Assembly: GCA_900555785.1 (NCBI GenBank)
Contig: USMO01000008.1
Span: forward strand, 1 to 21,183
Source: an uncultured Eubacteriales bacterium
GTDB lineage: Bacteria > Bacillota > Clostridia > Oscillospirales > CAG-272
Direction of reading: 5' to 3'
DNA length: 21,183 nt
Positions 14,899 through 21,183 of the stretch are shown here, in pieces; positions within the stretch are counted from its first letter, which is position 1; every line of letters begins with the position of its first letter. The notes beneath the pieces are model-generated. The model was not told the origin of the DNA. It made no database searches and saw nothing but the letters and a program-made list of their open reading frames with translations. The position numbers were made by a program, and so were the translations under genes.

Positions 14899-14953
14899 TA
14901 CTTATTGACCACCCGCCCTCATTCGTCGCCTGCGGGCGGGCGGTCAGTAAGTA
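14899..14953. repeat. 20-bp-stem hairpin in the intergenic block
   Basis: 14899-14918 pairs with 14934-14953, with 18 of 20 positions complementary and one of the two exceptions a possible G-U pair, around a 15-nt loop. There is no U tract on the plus side, so it does not look like a standard terminator. It may be a REP-like element or a remnant of a small palindromic insertion. Confidence 0.7.
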
Positions 14954-15025
14954 ATTTTAGGAGAAGGAAAGCCCCTGTTAAATTTTTGTATCCCCGAAAA
15001 TCAATAACGATTCTTACTCCAACTC

Positions 15026-15241
15026 TTATTTTTGAAACCCTTTCTTCTCGCTTTCCGCGAGCTTCAGCGTCAGCCAGCGGTCGGCGCAGGTGACGCCATC
15101 GGTGTCGCTGAGTTCCATTTCCCCATATGCGCGTTTCACGTAATCCTCCGCATGCGCGGCGCAGTATTCCGGTCCGATTCGCCGGAGGACCGCAATCCGT
15201 TCATAGGTATAATCTCCGAAATTGACCTCTGATACCTTCAT
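15026..15241 (-). CDS. Small hypothetical protein, 71 residues
   Basis: The ATG at 15241 is preceded by a clear AGGAGG site about 6 nt upstream, which is the main reason to accept this gene. The product is soluble, contains a Tyr/Arg/Glu-rich alternating pattern, two Cys residues (near residues 27 and 52) and no signal or membrane segment. I do not recognise a family. It begins 32 bp after the stop of the AraC-type regulator on the same strand and is probably co-transcribed with it, so a minor role linked to that regulator or its sugar pathway is possible but not shown. Confidence 0.62.
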   Translation of the reverse strand: MKVSEVNFGDYTYERIAVLRRIGPEYCAAHAEDYVKRAYGEMELSDTDGVTCADRWLTLKLAESEKKGFQK

Positions 15242-15273
15242 AGAAGCCTCCTATATAATCATGATTCTAAGTC

Positions 15274-16053
15274 TTATTCTTTACTTCTCCATTTGGTCGG
15301 GCTGACACCAAAGGAGCGCTTGAACAGCTTGGAGAACAGAAACATGTCCTCGTAGCCGCACCGCTCGGCGGTCTCTCCAACCGAAACGCCCGCCCGCAGG
15401 CATTCGGTTGCCACGCGCATGCGGGTCTGCAGCAGGTAATCCCGAATGCTCATGCCGGTCTCTTCGTGGAACAGCCGCGTCAGATACCGCCGGTTCAGAT
15501 GCAGCTGGTCTGCAAGTCCTTCGATGCTGATTTTTTTCATATACATGGCGTTGATGTAGTTGCGGATTCGGCGAACGTATTCGTTCCCTTCGCTCCCGGA
15601 ACCGGTAAACAGCTCGTCATACAGCCGGAACAGGTCGCCTGCCATGCCGTATTCGGATGGTCCGGTGCGCTCGGTGCAAAGCCGGAACAGCTGCGTGACC
15701 GCTGCGGAGGCAGAGAAAACCGGCGGCATATCTGCCATACGACCGGAAAGCGCACCGTCAAACCCAATCCAGGCGTAATGCCAGGGGTCCTGCTCGTCTG
15801 CCTGGTAAACGGTTTCTTCCCCCGGCAGAATCCGGAAGATCTGTCCTGCCGTCACCGGGTAGGTCACCCCGCCGCAGGTGTAGGTCCCTTTTCCGGACAG
15901 CACGCAATGCAGCAGCACGTACCAGCGGACTGCCGGACCGAACCGGTGCCCGGGTTTGCAATGTTCGTGTCCTGCAACAACTGGGTTCAGGTCCGAGAGA
16001 TGCCGGTTGACAAACAGAACATCGGACTTGCTGCGGGGCTTTTCCTGCTCCAT
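15274..16053 (-). CDS. AraC-family transcriptional regulator with cupin sensor domain
   Basis: The 259-residue protein has an N-terminal AraC-type cupin (about 30-130: WYVLLHCVLSGKGTY, AGQIFRILPGEETVYQADE, HYAWIGFDG) that would bind a sugar. The C-terminal double HTH domain spans about 160-258 (INAMYMKKISIEGLADQLHLNRRYLTRLFHEETGMS, then VGETAERCGYEDMFLFSKLFKRSFGVSPTKWR). I chose the ATG at 16053 because AAGGAGG lies about 7 nt upstream; an in-frame ATG 48 bp earlier has no such site. It is divergent from a GH4 alpha-galactosidase gene with which it shares a compact promoter region, the usual arrangement for a local activator of melibiose/raffinose-type genes (MsmR/RafR-like). Inducer identity is inferred from this context only. 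Confidence 0.92.
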   Translation of the reverse strand: MEQEKPRSKSDVLFVNRHLSDLNPVVAGHEHCKPGHRFGPAVRWYVLLHCVLSGKGTYTCGGVTYPVTAGQIFRILPGEETVYQADEQDPWHYAWIGFDGALSGRMADMPPVFSASAAVTQLFRLCTERTGPSEYGMAGDLFRLYDELFTGSGSEGNEYVRRIRNYINAMYMKKISIEGLADQLHLNRRYLTRLFHEETGMSIRDYLLQTRMRVATECLRAGVSVGETAERCGYEDMFLFSKLFKRSFGVSPTKWRSKE

Positions 16054-16130
16054 CTCATTCCCTCCTTTTGGCATCGGAGATGACCGAACCGCACCGTTCA
16101 AACCCTGCGCCGTTGCCTGAAAGTAGTTCC

Positions 16131-16159
16131 ATTATACCATACTTTTTTCCGTTATGCAA
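16131..16159 (-). promoter_or_regulatory. Promoter of the AraC-type regulator gene
   Basis: On the minus strand TTGCAT (16154-16159) and TATAAT (16131-16136) are spaced by 17 bp. The -35 box directly abuts that of the divergent GH4 promoter. Confidence 0.7.
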
Positions 16160-16188
16160 TGGACGAATCGTTAATTTTGTTGTATGAT
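16160..16188 (+). promoter_or_regulatory. Promoter of the GH4 alpha-galactosidase gene
   Basis: TGGACG (16160-16165) and TATGAT (16183-16188) are spaced by 17 bp. The -35 box is a four-of-six match, weaker than the -10 box, as expected for an activator-dependent promoter. Confidence 0.6.
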
Positions 16189-16243
16189 AAAGGTAACCCT
16201 GCGGGAGCGCAGGAAAAACACGCGAATAGCGGAGGAAAACACG

Positions 16244-17563
16244 ATGAAACTGACCTTTATGGGAGCAGGCAGCACGGTCTTTTCGAAGAATGTGATCGGC
16301 GACACCATGATGTGTGATGAATTTCACGATATGGAGGTCGCGCTCTACGACATTAACGCAGAGCGGCTGGAGGAATCCTATCTTCTGATTACAAAAATGA
16401 ATGAGAGCATCAACGAGGGCCGCGCCACCGTTCACAAATACCTTGGCGTGGAGAACCGCAAGGACGCACTGCGCGGCGCCGACTTCGTTGTCAACGCGAT
16501 TCAGGTCGGCCTGTATGATCCCTGCACGATCATCGACTTTGAGGTCCCGAAAAAGTACGGTCTGCGCCAGACCATTGCCGATACGCTTGGCATCGGCGGT
16601 ATTTTCCGCGGTCTGCGCACCATTCACGTCCTCAAGGACTTTGCCCGCGATGTCGAGGAGGTTTGCCCGGACGCTTGGTTCCTCAACTACACCAACCCGA
16701 TGGCGATTCTGTCCGGTTATATGCAGCGGTACACCAACGTCAAGACGGTCGGTCTCTGCCACAGCGTGCAGACCTGCGCGCAAAGCCTGCTGAAGCGCAT
16801 CGGCATGGAGGACAAAGCAGAGGGGTGCGACTGGAAGATTGCCGGTATCAACCACATGGCATGGCTGCTGGAGATCCGCGACAGGGACGGAAACGACCTG
16901 TATCCCGAAATCAAGCGCCGCGCGAAGGAAATGAACGCAGGCGAGAAGCACAAGGATATGGTGCGCTTTGACTACATCGACAAGCTGGGCTACTACTGCA
17001 CCGAAAGCAGCGAGCACAACGCGGAATACAACCCCTTTTATATTAAGCAGAACCGCCCCGACCTGATCGAAAAATTCAACATTCCGCTGGATGAGTATCC
17101 GCGCCGCTGCGTTGACCAGATTGCCAACTGGGAGAAGCAGAAGGAAGAGCTGCTGGCGGGCGGCAACGTGCAGCACACCCGTTCTCGCGAGTATGCATCG
17201 CACATCATGGAAGCCATCACAACCGGCGTGCCCTACAAGATCGGCGGCAACGTAATCAACCATGGCATGATCTCCAACCTGCCCTCCAACGCTTGCGTGG
17301 AGGTCCCGTGCCTGGTGGACAAGAGCGGAATTACCCCGACCTATGTCGGCGACCTGCCGCTCCAGTTGGCAGCGATGAACTCCTCGAACATCTACCCGCA
17401 GATGCTGACCATTGAGGCTGCGCACACGGGCAAGAAGGAGCTGATTTACCAGGCGGCAATGATGGAGCCGCACACCGCCGCAGAGCTTTCGACCGACGAG
17501 ATTGTTTCGCTCTGCAACGACCTGATCGAAGCGCACACCAACGCCGGCTATCCGATTCTGTAA
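16244..17563 (+). CDS. melA: Alpha-galactosidase, glycoside hydrolase family 4 (MelA type)
   Basis: GH4 enzymes cleave glycosides by an NAD+- and Mn2+-dependent oxidation-elimination mechanism. The 439-residue protein starts with the Rossmann motif MGAGSTVF (6-13), then has NYTNPM at 148-153. The CHSV motif is at 171-175 (metal-binding C172 and H173), which in this family marks alpha-galactosidases as opposed to the CN(V/I)P phospho-glycosidases. GINHMAW follows at 201-207 and an ESSEHNAEYNPFY stretch later. It should therefore hydrolyse non-phosphorylated alpha-galactosides such as melibiose or raffinose-type oligosaccharides in the cytoplasm. The ATG at 16244 has GGAGG about 8 nt upstream; a longer frame from 16184 would start inside the promoter. 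No transporter gene is adjacent, so uptake must be encoded elsewhere. Confidence 0.95.
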   Translation: MKLTFMGAGSTVFSKNVIGDTMMCDEFHDMEVALYDINAERLEESYLLITKMNESINEGRATVHKYLGVENRKDALRGADFVVNAIQVGLYDPCTIIDFEVPKKYGLRQTIADTLGIGGIFRGLRTIHVLKDFARDVEEVCPDAWFLNYTNPMAILSGYMQRYTNVKTVGLCHSVQTCAQSLLKRIGMEDKAEGCDWKIAGINHMAWLLEIRDRDGNDLYPEIKRRAKEMNAGEKHKDMVRFDYIDKLGYYCTESSEHNAEYNPFYIKQNRPDLIEKFNIPLDEYPRRCVDQIANWEKQKEELLAGGNVQHTRSREYASHIMEAITTGVPYKIGGNVINHGMISNLPSNACVEVPCLVDKSGITPTYVGDLPLQLAAMNSSNIYPQMLTIEAAHTGKKELIYQAAMMEPHTAAELSTDEIVSLCNDLIEAHTNAGYPIL

Positions 17564-17581
17564 CTGCAACTGTAATGCATA

Positions 17582-17619
17582 GCGCCCCGGGTACCTGCCG
17601 GTGCCCGGGCGCATTTTTT
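17582..17619 (+). terminator. Intrinsic terminator of the GH4 gene (first of two)
   Basis: A GC-rich stem of about 13 bp with one bulge (17582-17595 with 17600-17612) and a TGCC loop is followed by six T at 17614-17619. Confidence 0.9.
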
Positions 17620-17622
17620 GAG

Positions 17623-17659
17623 GAATGCTTTTCACCGATGGGGGAGAGCATTCTTTTTT
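17623..17659 (+). terminator. Second, tandem terminator after the GH4 gene
   Basis: A GAATGCT/AGCATTC stem (17623-17629 with 17647-17653), extended by several G-U pairs, is followed by six T. It backs up the stronger terminator 4 bp upstream. Confidence 0.7.
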
Positions 17660-17689
17660 GCAGAAATTGTTTGACGAATTCTGACTCTA

Positions 17690-17722
17690 TCAGAAAAGTT
17701 GGATGTGCCCGAACTTTTCTGA
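17690..17722. repeat. Perfect 11-bp-stem hairpin between GH4 and the tRNA terminator
   Basis: 17690-17700 is perfectly complementary to 17712-17722 around an 11-nt loop. No U tract follows on either strand, so it is not an obvious terminator; its role is unknown. Confidence 0.6.
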
Positions 17723-17755
17723 TGGTATAGCTCCCACAATGTAACAGAATAGCAG

Positions 17756-17810
17756 AAAACCCCAATATCTTGCGTTTGAGCGGTGCTTTTAACACAAGAT
17801 ATTGGGGTTT
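17756..17810 (-). terminator. Probable terminator of the tRNA-Gly gene
   Basis: A perfect 16-bp stem (17757-17772 with 17795-17810) with a 22-nt loop begins 8 bp past the encoded CCA and ends in four U on the minus strand. It is AT-richer and longer-looped than the protein-gene terminators here. Confidence 0.7.
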
Positions 17811-17818
17811 CCAGATGC

Positions 17819-17892
17819 TGGAGCAGATGACGGGAATCGAACCCGCGTATTCGGCTTGGGAAGCGGACACTCTGCCATTGAGTTACATCTGC
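17819..17892 (-). tRNA. tRNA-Gly (anticodon CCC) with encoded CCA
   Basis: On the minus strand the sequence folds as a cloverleaf. The acceptor is GCAGATG/CATCTGC, the D arm ACTC/GAGT, the anticodon loop TTCCCAA (anticodon CCC, reading GGG), and the T arm GCGGG-TTCGATT-CCCGT. The discriminator is T and a chromosomally encoded CCA follows. The anticodon stem TCCGC/GCCGA has a C-C mismatch at its middle pair (29-41), which is unusual. A perfect consensus promoter lies upstream and a hairpin terminator downstream, so it is a single-gene unit. Confidence 0.93.
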
Positions 17893-17907
17893 GATTATTA
17901 CCCTCTT

Positions 17908-17936
17908 ATTATACACCAAAACTTCCCGTCTGTCAA
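17908..17936 (-). promoter_or_regulatory. Perfect consensus sigma-70 promoter of tRNA-Gly
   Basis: On the minus strand TTGACA (17931-17936) and TATAAT (17908-17913) have a spacer of exactly 17 bp. The -10 box ends 15 bp before the mature tRNA 5' end, leaving a short 5' leader for RNase P. Confidence 0.92.
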
Positions 17937-18059
17937 GAGAATCCGAGCAACTTTTTTAAAATTGCCCGGATTTTTTTGTTTGCTTGGTTGCTTTGCCTAC
18001 GAAAGGGGGCTCCTTCTCCCTCCAAGGTCTTCTCCACCTCAATTTTTCAAGAATAACCC

Positions 18060-18088
18060 TTTACATCCGGGAGGGGATGTGGTATAAT
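18060..18088 (+). promoter_or_regulatory. Promoter of the two-component system genes
   Basis: TTTACA (18060-18065) and TATAAT (18083-18088) have a 17-bp spacer. The -10 box ends 32 bp before the response-regulator start. Confidence 0.85.
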
Positions 18089-18120
18089 AGAAGGGAAAAA
18101 CACGACAGGAGGCGCTTGCA

Positions 18121-18792
18121 ATGTTCCGGATTTTGATAGCCGAAGACGACCGCGAACTGCGGCAGCTGTTTGCGCATGTGCTGTCCCGAAACGGCTATAC
18201 AGCGGTTGGGGTATCCAACGGCGAAGAAGCGCTGGCGGCGATGGACCAGAGCTTTTTTGACCTCATCATCTCCGACATTATGATGCCGAAAATGGACGGC
18301 TACGAGCTGGTGCGGTCCATCCGCGACGCAGGGCTGACCACACCGATCCTGATGATTACCGCCAAGGACGCGTTTGACGATATGCGGCAGGGGTTCCTGT
18401 CCGGGAGCGATGACTATATGGTCAAACCGGTCAACGTCAACGAAATGCTGCTGCGCGTTTCGGCACTCCTGCGGCGCGCGCAAATGATCAGCGAGCGGCG
18501 GCAGACCATCGGCAGCACGGTCCTGGAATGCGACTCTCTGACCGTGACCTGCGGCGGGGAGAGCATGGTCCTGCCGCAAAAGGAGTTCATGCTCCTGTAT
18601 AAAATGGTCTCCTTCCCGGGGCGCATTTTTACCCGGCAGCAGTTCATGGACGACATCTGGGGCTTTGATTCCGAGACCGATACGCACACCGTGGACGTTC
18701 ACATCGGGCGCCTGCGCGAGCGGTTCCGGGGAAACCCCGATTTCCGCATCGAGACCATCCGCGGGGTGGGGTATAAGGTGGTCCGCACATGA
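18121..18792 (+). CDS. OmpR/PhoB-family response regulator
   Basis: The 223-residue regulator has an N-terminal receiver domain with the acidic pocket E8-D9-D10, the phosphoacceptor D52 in SDIMMPKMDG, the switch T80 and the conserved K102 in KPV. The C-terminal winged-helix DNA-binding domain spans about 128-221 and ends in the typical DVHIGRLRERF...IRGVGYKV signature. An AGGAGG site precedes the ATG at 18121. The gene overlaps the kinase by 4 bp (ATGA), so both are made together. The target genes are not known from the sequence; the membrane protein gene 200 bp past the kinase is one candidate. Confidence 0.96.
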   Translation: MFRILIAEDDRELRQLFAHVLSRNGYTAVGVSNGEEALAAMDQSFFDLIISDIMMPKMDGYELVRSIRDAGLTTPILMITAKDAFDDMRQGFLSGSDDYMVKPVNVNEMLLRVSALLRRAQMISERRQTIGSTVLECDSLTVTCGGESMVLPQKEFMLLYKMVSFPGRIFTRQQFMDDIWGFDSETDTHTVDVHIGRLRERFRGNPDFRIETIRGVGYKVVRT

Positions 18793-19826
18793 GAAACCGG
18801 GAACCGCAGCGAAAAAAAACGCCCCCGCGGCTGGACCTGCAAATCCAGTTCTTTCTGGTGTGCCTGGTTGAGTTCGTGGCGGTCGCACTTCTGGCGTACC
18901 TGATCAGCCTGGTGATTGAAAAGCTGCTGGGTGTGACGGTCAATGTGCCGATTTTTGTCTGGGCAATCGCCATCAGCATCGTCATCGGCGGAGGAATCAG
19001 CATCTGGATTACCAAAAAGTTTTTCGATCCCGTAGCGCGCCTGAAGCAGGCAATGCGCGAGGTCGCCGGCGGGAATTTTAAGGTGACGGTCACGACCGAC
19101 AGCCGCCTGGAGGACATTCGCAGCATTTACGCCGATTTCAACGCGATGGTGCGCGAGCTGAGCGCAACCGAGACGCTGCAGACCGACTTTATTTCCAGCG
19201 TGTCGCATGAATTCAAGACCCCCATCGGGGCGATTGAAGGGTACACGCAGCTGCTGCAGGACCACCAGCTGACCGACGCCGAGCGGGATGCTTATGTGGA
19301 GAAAATTCTCTGCAACACGGCGCGGCTCTCCAGCCTAGTTGGGAACATTCTGCTGCTTTCGAAGATCGACAACCGCCCGGCGCAGCTGACGATGAACCGC
19401 TACCGCCTGGACGAGCAGATCCGGCAGGCGATTGTGGCAACCGAGAACAAGTGGGGCGAAAAGGAGATTGACCTGGACGTGGACCTGGCAGAGGTGCTCT
19501 GGTCGGGGCACGAGACGCTGCTCTATCACGTTTGGTCGAATCTGCTGGACAACGCGATTAAGTTCAGCCCGCGCGGCGGGGTCATCCGAATGCGCTTGCG
19601 GCGGAACGAGGAGGGCGTGACCTTCACGGTTTCGGACGACGGACCCGGCATTCCGGCGGGCGAGGAGGAGCGGATTTTCGGCAAGTTCTATCAGAGCGAC
19701 ACCTCCCATGAGTCGGAGGGCAACGGCTTGGGACTTGCGCTGGTGAAGACCATTGTTGCGCTTCACGGCGGGACCGTCGCCGCGACTCCCGGCTCGTCGC
19801 TCTTCACGGTTTTCCTCCCGGGGTAA
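18789..19826 (+). CDS. HAMP-containing sensor histidine kinase with very short extracellular loop
   Basis: The 345-residue kinase has a basic N-terminus, two transmembrane helices (about 21-43 and 54-77) joined by only about 10 residues, a HAMP linker (about 78-128), a dimerisation/phosphoacceptor domain with H140 in SVSHEFKTPI, and an ATPase domain. The ATPase domain has the N box around N251/N255, the G1 box DDGPGIP at 283-289 and the G2 box GNGLGLAL at 311-318. All catalytic motifs are intact. The tiny loop means it cannot hold an extracellular sensor domain, so like intramembrane-sensing kinases it may respond to membrane stress or to a partner membrane protein. That inference makes the downstream membrane gene interesting. 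It is paired with the upstream OmpR-type regulator. Confidence 0.95.
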   Translation: MRNREPQRKKTPPRLDLQIQFFLVCLVEFVAVALLAYLISLVIEKLLGVTVNVPIFVWAIAISIVIGGGISIWITKKFFDPVARLKQAMREVAGGNFKVTVTTDSRLEDIRSIYADFNAMVRELSATETLQTDFISSVSHEFKTPIGAIEGYTQLLQDHQLTDAERDAYVEKILCNTARLSSLVGNILLLSKIDNRPAQLTMNRYRLDEQIRQAIVATENKWGEKEIDLDVDLAEVLWSGHETLLYHVWSNLLDNAIKFSPRGGVIRMRLRRNEEGVTFTVSDDGPGIPAGEEERIFGKFYQSDTSHESEGNGLGLALVKTIVALHGGTVAATPGSSLFTVFLPG

Positions 19827-19827
19827 G

Positions 19828-19955
19828 AAGACCTTGGGGCGCCGCCCCAAACCCTGTTTAGGGGGCTTCTTTCGGAGAGAAGCAACGCTGCGCTACTGAC
19901 TGGTTGCTTCGCAGCCGGTCACCCCTAAAAACCCCAAGAACTTTGATAAAAGGGG
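19828..19955 (+). repeat. Intergenic element, copy 1 (plus orientation)
   Basis: The element has three modules: a palindromic core at 19828-19854 (AAGACCTTGGGGC..GCCCCAAACCC), a second hairpin region rich in CTTCTTTC/GAAGC, and a CAAGAACTTT..AAGGGG end. Copy 2 at 20526-20612 has the same modules in inverted orientation; the 27-bp cores differ at one position. It begins 1 bp after the histidine kinase stop codon. Confidence 0.75.
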
Positions 19956-19965
19956 TTTGTTTTTT
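19929..19965 (+). terminator. Intrinsic terminator after the histidine kinase gene
   Basis: An AAACCCC/GGGGTTT stem (19929-19935 with 19952-19958) is followed by a G and six T. It forms the far end of intergenic element copy 1. Confidence 0.7.
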
Positions 19966-20030
19966 AGTGGGTACGGATTTTGATTTGATGTGCTTTTAGG
20001 ACAATCTTTGAAGCAAAGGAGACTACGGAA

Positions 20031-20510
20031 ATGGCGAGATGGAGACGGGTATTGAAATGGGTGTGTTTTGCGCTGCTGATGGCTGCGATTGCTGCAACGA
20101 TTGCGGTTCTGGTTCTTGGTATGTTGGAGATGCAGGAGATCGACAGACAGGCGCAGAGCGGCGCGGAGCTGCTGGCGGGGGCGGTTCTTGCCGGTGCCCT
20201 TGTAACCGGTATTCCGATGGCACTGTTTACGGAAATCAGTGTTTACCGAAACTGCCGGTACTTTTTGGTGGGCAAAAAGAAAACCGCGCTCACGGTGCTG
20301 AACGCGGTCATGCTGGTGGTTTCCGCTGCTTGGGTCGTCGGCTTGCGGTTGTCGTTTGACACTTTCTATCAGATCGGAGAGTATATTTGGTTTGGGAGCT
20401 TTGGTGTACTCCTGTTGCTGCGCTTTGCCTATGCATGGATTTTGAGTTGCACCTCCCCGGAACCTGACTCCACGCCTCCGGACTCCACCCAAACGCCTTC
20501 GGAATCCTAA
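20031..20510 (+). CDS. Four-helix membrane protein of unknown function
   Basis: The 159-residue product has a basic start and four hydrophobic segments (about 8-31, 45-68, 83-105 and 117-139), with a short polar C-terminal tail rich in Pro, Ser, Thr and Asp. No catalytic motif is visible and I do not recognise the family. The ATG at 20031 has AAAGGAG about 9 nt upstream. It lies 204 bp after the histidine kinase and is bracketed by two inverted copies of the same intergenic element, so it may have its own promoter, although I could not place one with confidence. A link to the short-loop kinase is possible from position only. Confidence 0.75.
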   Translation: MARWRRVLKWVCFALLMAAIAATIAVLVLGMLEMQEIDRQAQSGAELLAGAVLAGALVTGIPMALFTEISVYRNCRYFLVGKKKTALTVLNAVMLVVSAAWVVGLRLSFDTFYQIGEYIWFGSFGVLLLLRFAYAWILSCTSPEPDSTPPDSTQTPSES

Positions 20511-20525
20511 CCCGCGCCCACATTT

Positions 20526-20612
20526 CCCCTTCGTAAAAGTTCTTGAAGGCCCTTAGGAAACTTCTTTCAAGAAGTTTCCTAAGCCGGGTTTGGGGCAGCG
20601 CCCCAAGGTCTT
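20526..20612 (-). repeat. Intergenic element, copy 2 (minus orientation)
   Basis: Read on the minus strand it starts with the 27-bp palindromic core (20586-20612), followed by a perfect hairpin and a CAAGAACTTTT..GAAGGGG end, matching the order of modules in copy 1. The stop codon and last residues of the ribulokinase gene fall inside it. Confidence 0.75.
20552..20583. terminator. Bidirectional hairpin between convergent genes
   Basis: A perfect 15-bp stem (20552-20566 with 20569-20583) has only two unpaired bases in between. It lies between the convergent membrane-protein and ribulokinase genes, but no long U tract follows on either strand, so termination is likely but unproven. Confidence 0.55.
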
Positions 20613-21183
20613 ACATTCTCCCCGAATAGCCGATAGAGGGCGCAGTATTGGCGGTAAAGCCGCCCGTAGACTTTGACGTTTTCGGGAACCGGCGTGTAAA
20701 CGGCGAAATCCGGCTTTGCCATGCGGTCGGATGCCGAGCGGATGTCGGGGTAGATTCCGCATGCAACGGCGGCATACATCGCACTGCCAAGCGCGGCAGC
20801 CTGCCGGGTCCCGGCAACGCGGACCGGTTTGTTGTAAACGTCCGCATAAATCTGCATCAGCATCGGGTCCTTACGGGCAATCCCGCCGCCGGCGCAGATG
20901 CTGTCGATCGGGATGCCGTATTCCATAAGACGCTCGGTGATGATGCGCGCACCGTAAGCCGAGGCTTCAATCCAGGCGCGGTAAAGCTCTTCGGGGCGGG
21001 TTGCCAGCGTCATGCCGACCATCACCGCGCGCAGCGACGCATCGTTGAGCAGGTTTCGGTTGCCGCCCAGCCAGTCCAGCGCAAGCAGACCGCTCTCGCC
21101 GGGACGCAGCTTTTCCGCACGTTCGCGCAGATAGGCGTGCGGCGATTTTCCTTCCCGCGCAGCCGCTGCCGCATAGTCGGCAG
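20579..21183 (-). CDS. araB: L-ribulokinase, C-terminal part (5' end beyond the window)
   Basis: AraB phosphorylates L-ribulose (ATP-dependent) in arabinose catabolism. The minus-strand frame is open to the right edge, and internal Met codons near 21025 are not starts, because the sequence before them is also family-like (GLLALDWLGGNRNLLND). Visible hallmarks of the FGGY kinase C-terminal domain are GMTLATRPEELYRAWIEA, ICAGGGIARKDPMLMQIYADV and an AALGSAMYAAVACG stretch. The protein end is odd: after LFGENV the frame runs into an intergenic repeat and adds about ten residues (RPWGAAPNPA) before a TAG supplied by that repeat. About 200 residues are visible of a usual 530-560. It converges on the membrane-protein gene upstream. 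Confidence 0.9.
   Translation of the reverse strand, partial: ADYAAAAAREGKSPHAYLRERAEKLRPGESGLLALDWLGGNRNLLNDASLRAVMVGMTLATRPEELYRAWIEASAYGARIITERLMEYGIPIDSICAGGGIARKDPMLMQIYADVYNKPVRVAGTRQAAALGSAMYAAVACGIYPDIRSASDRMAKPDFAVYTPVPENVKVYGRLYRQYCALYRLFGENVRPWGAAPNPA

Larger units (their letters stand above)
14349..15025. other. Gene-free block of intergenic repeats
   Basis: No frame here has a ribosome site plus family-like protein; the open frames simply read through GC-rich repeats. The block contains a pair of 119-bp inverted repeats, three copies of a 17-bp repeat and a 20-bp-stem hairpin, each listed separately. The remaining sequence, including the AT-richer 14,955-15,025 segment, shows nothing I can name. 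Confidence 0.7.

Noticed and set aside
15274..16101. Longer start for the AraC-type regulator at 16101
   Set aside because: The ATG at 16053 has a strong AAGGAGG site, which the extended start lacks.
16055..17635. 526-codon open frame on the minus strand opposite the GH4 gene
   Set aside because: It lies antisense to a clearly conserved enzyme, has no ribosome site and its translation is Val/Leu/Arg-rich with no domain features; it is a by-product of GC-rich codon use.

Overview
The window reads as a chromosomal segment of a moderately GC-rich Gram-positive anaerobe, most likely a gut member of the Oscillospiraceae/Ruminococcaceae (Clostridia). The reasons are strong AGGAGG-type ribosome sites, TTGACA/TATAAT promoters, a Crh/HPr-like carrier with a Ser46 site, an IspH-S1 fusion arrangement, the FAD oxidoreductase-cmk-ispH/S1 gene order and a TrmN6-RsmI pair like Bacillus yabB-yabC. 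The genus is not assigned.

Layout. (1) 2-3921, plus strand: the C-terminal part of a Ktr/TrkH potassium channel subunit, a tRNA1(Val) m6A37-type methyltransferase, RsmI, a 59-residue membrane peptide and FolC, ending at a clear terminator. (2) 4015-7106, minus strand: three single-gene units, namely a membrane-anchored LysM-G5-M23 peptidase, a Ser/Glu-tailed lipoprotein and HPr, each with its own terminator. Good promoters are visible for the first and last. (3) 7623-9227: a low-complexity-stalked vWA lipoprotein. (4) 9463-14274, plus strand: an RpiR/SIS regulator, a BaiN/HI0933 flavoprotein, cytidylate kinase and IspH joined to four S1 domains, chained by overlaps and closed by a textbook terminator. 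IspH is split by a -1 shift. (5) 14275-15025: a gene-free block of inverted repeats. (6) 15026-17563: a small hypothetical gene and an AraC-type regulator on the minus strand, divergent from a GH4 alpha-galactosidase; the two promoters have abutting -35 boxes. (7) 17819-17892: tRNA-Gly(CCC), minus strand, with a perfect consensus promoter. (8) 18121-20510: an OmpR/HisKA two-component system and a four-helix membrane protein that is flanked by two inverted copies of an intergenic element. (9) 20579-21183: the C-terminal part of L-ribulokinase, minus strand, whose stop codon comes from one of those elements.

The strongest unexpected signal is a change of codon dialect inside the flavoprotein gene. 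Upstream genes use the Ile codon ATA heavily (about 16 in folC alone), whereas cmk, the GH4 gene and the histidine kinase downstream have none that I could find. The switch lies between about 10,697 and 11,100. The intergenic repeat families also occur only on the downstream side. This suggests either a recombination or transfer breakpoint or a chimeric assembly joined at a conserved, syntenic gene. No phage, CRISPR, transposase or defence system was found, and no gene cluster here is a convincing new system. The most useful leads are the mosaic junction, the split ispH with an internal S1 start site, the repeat elements and the araB read-through tail.
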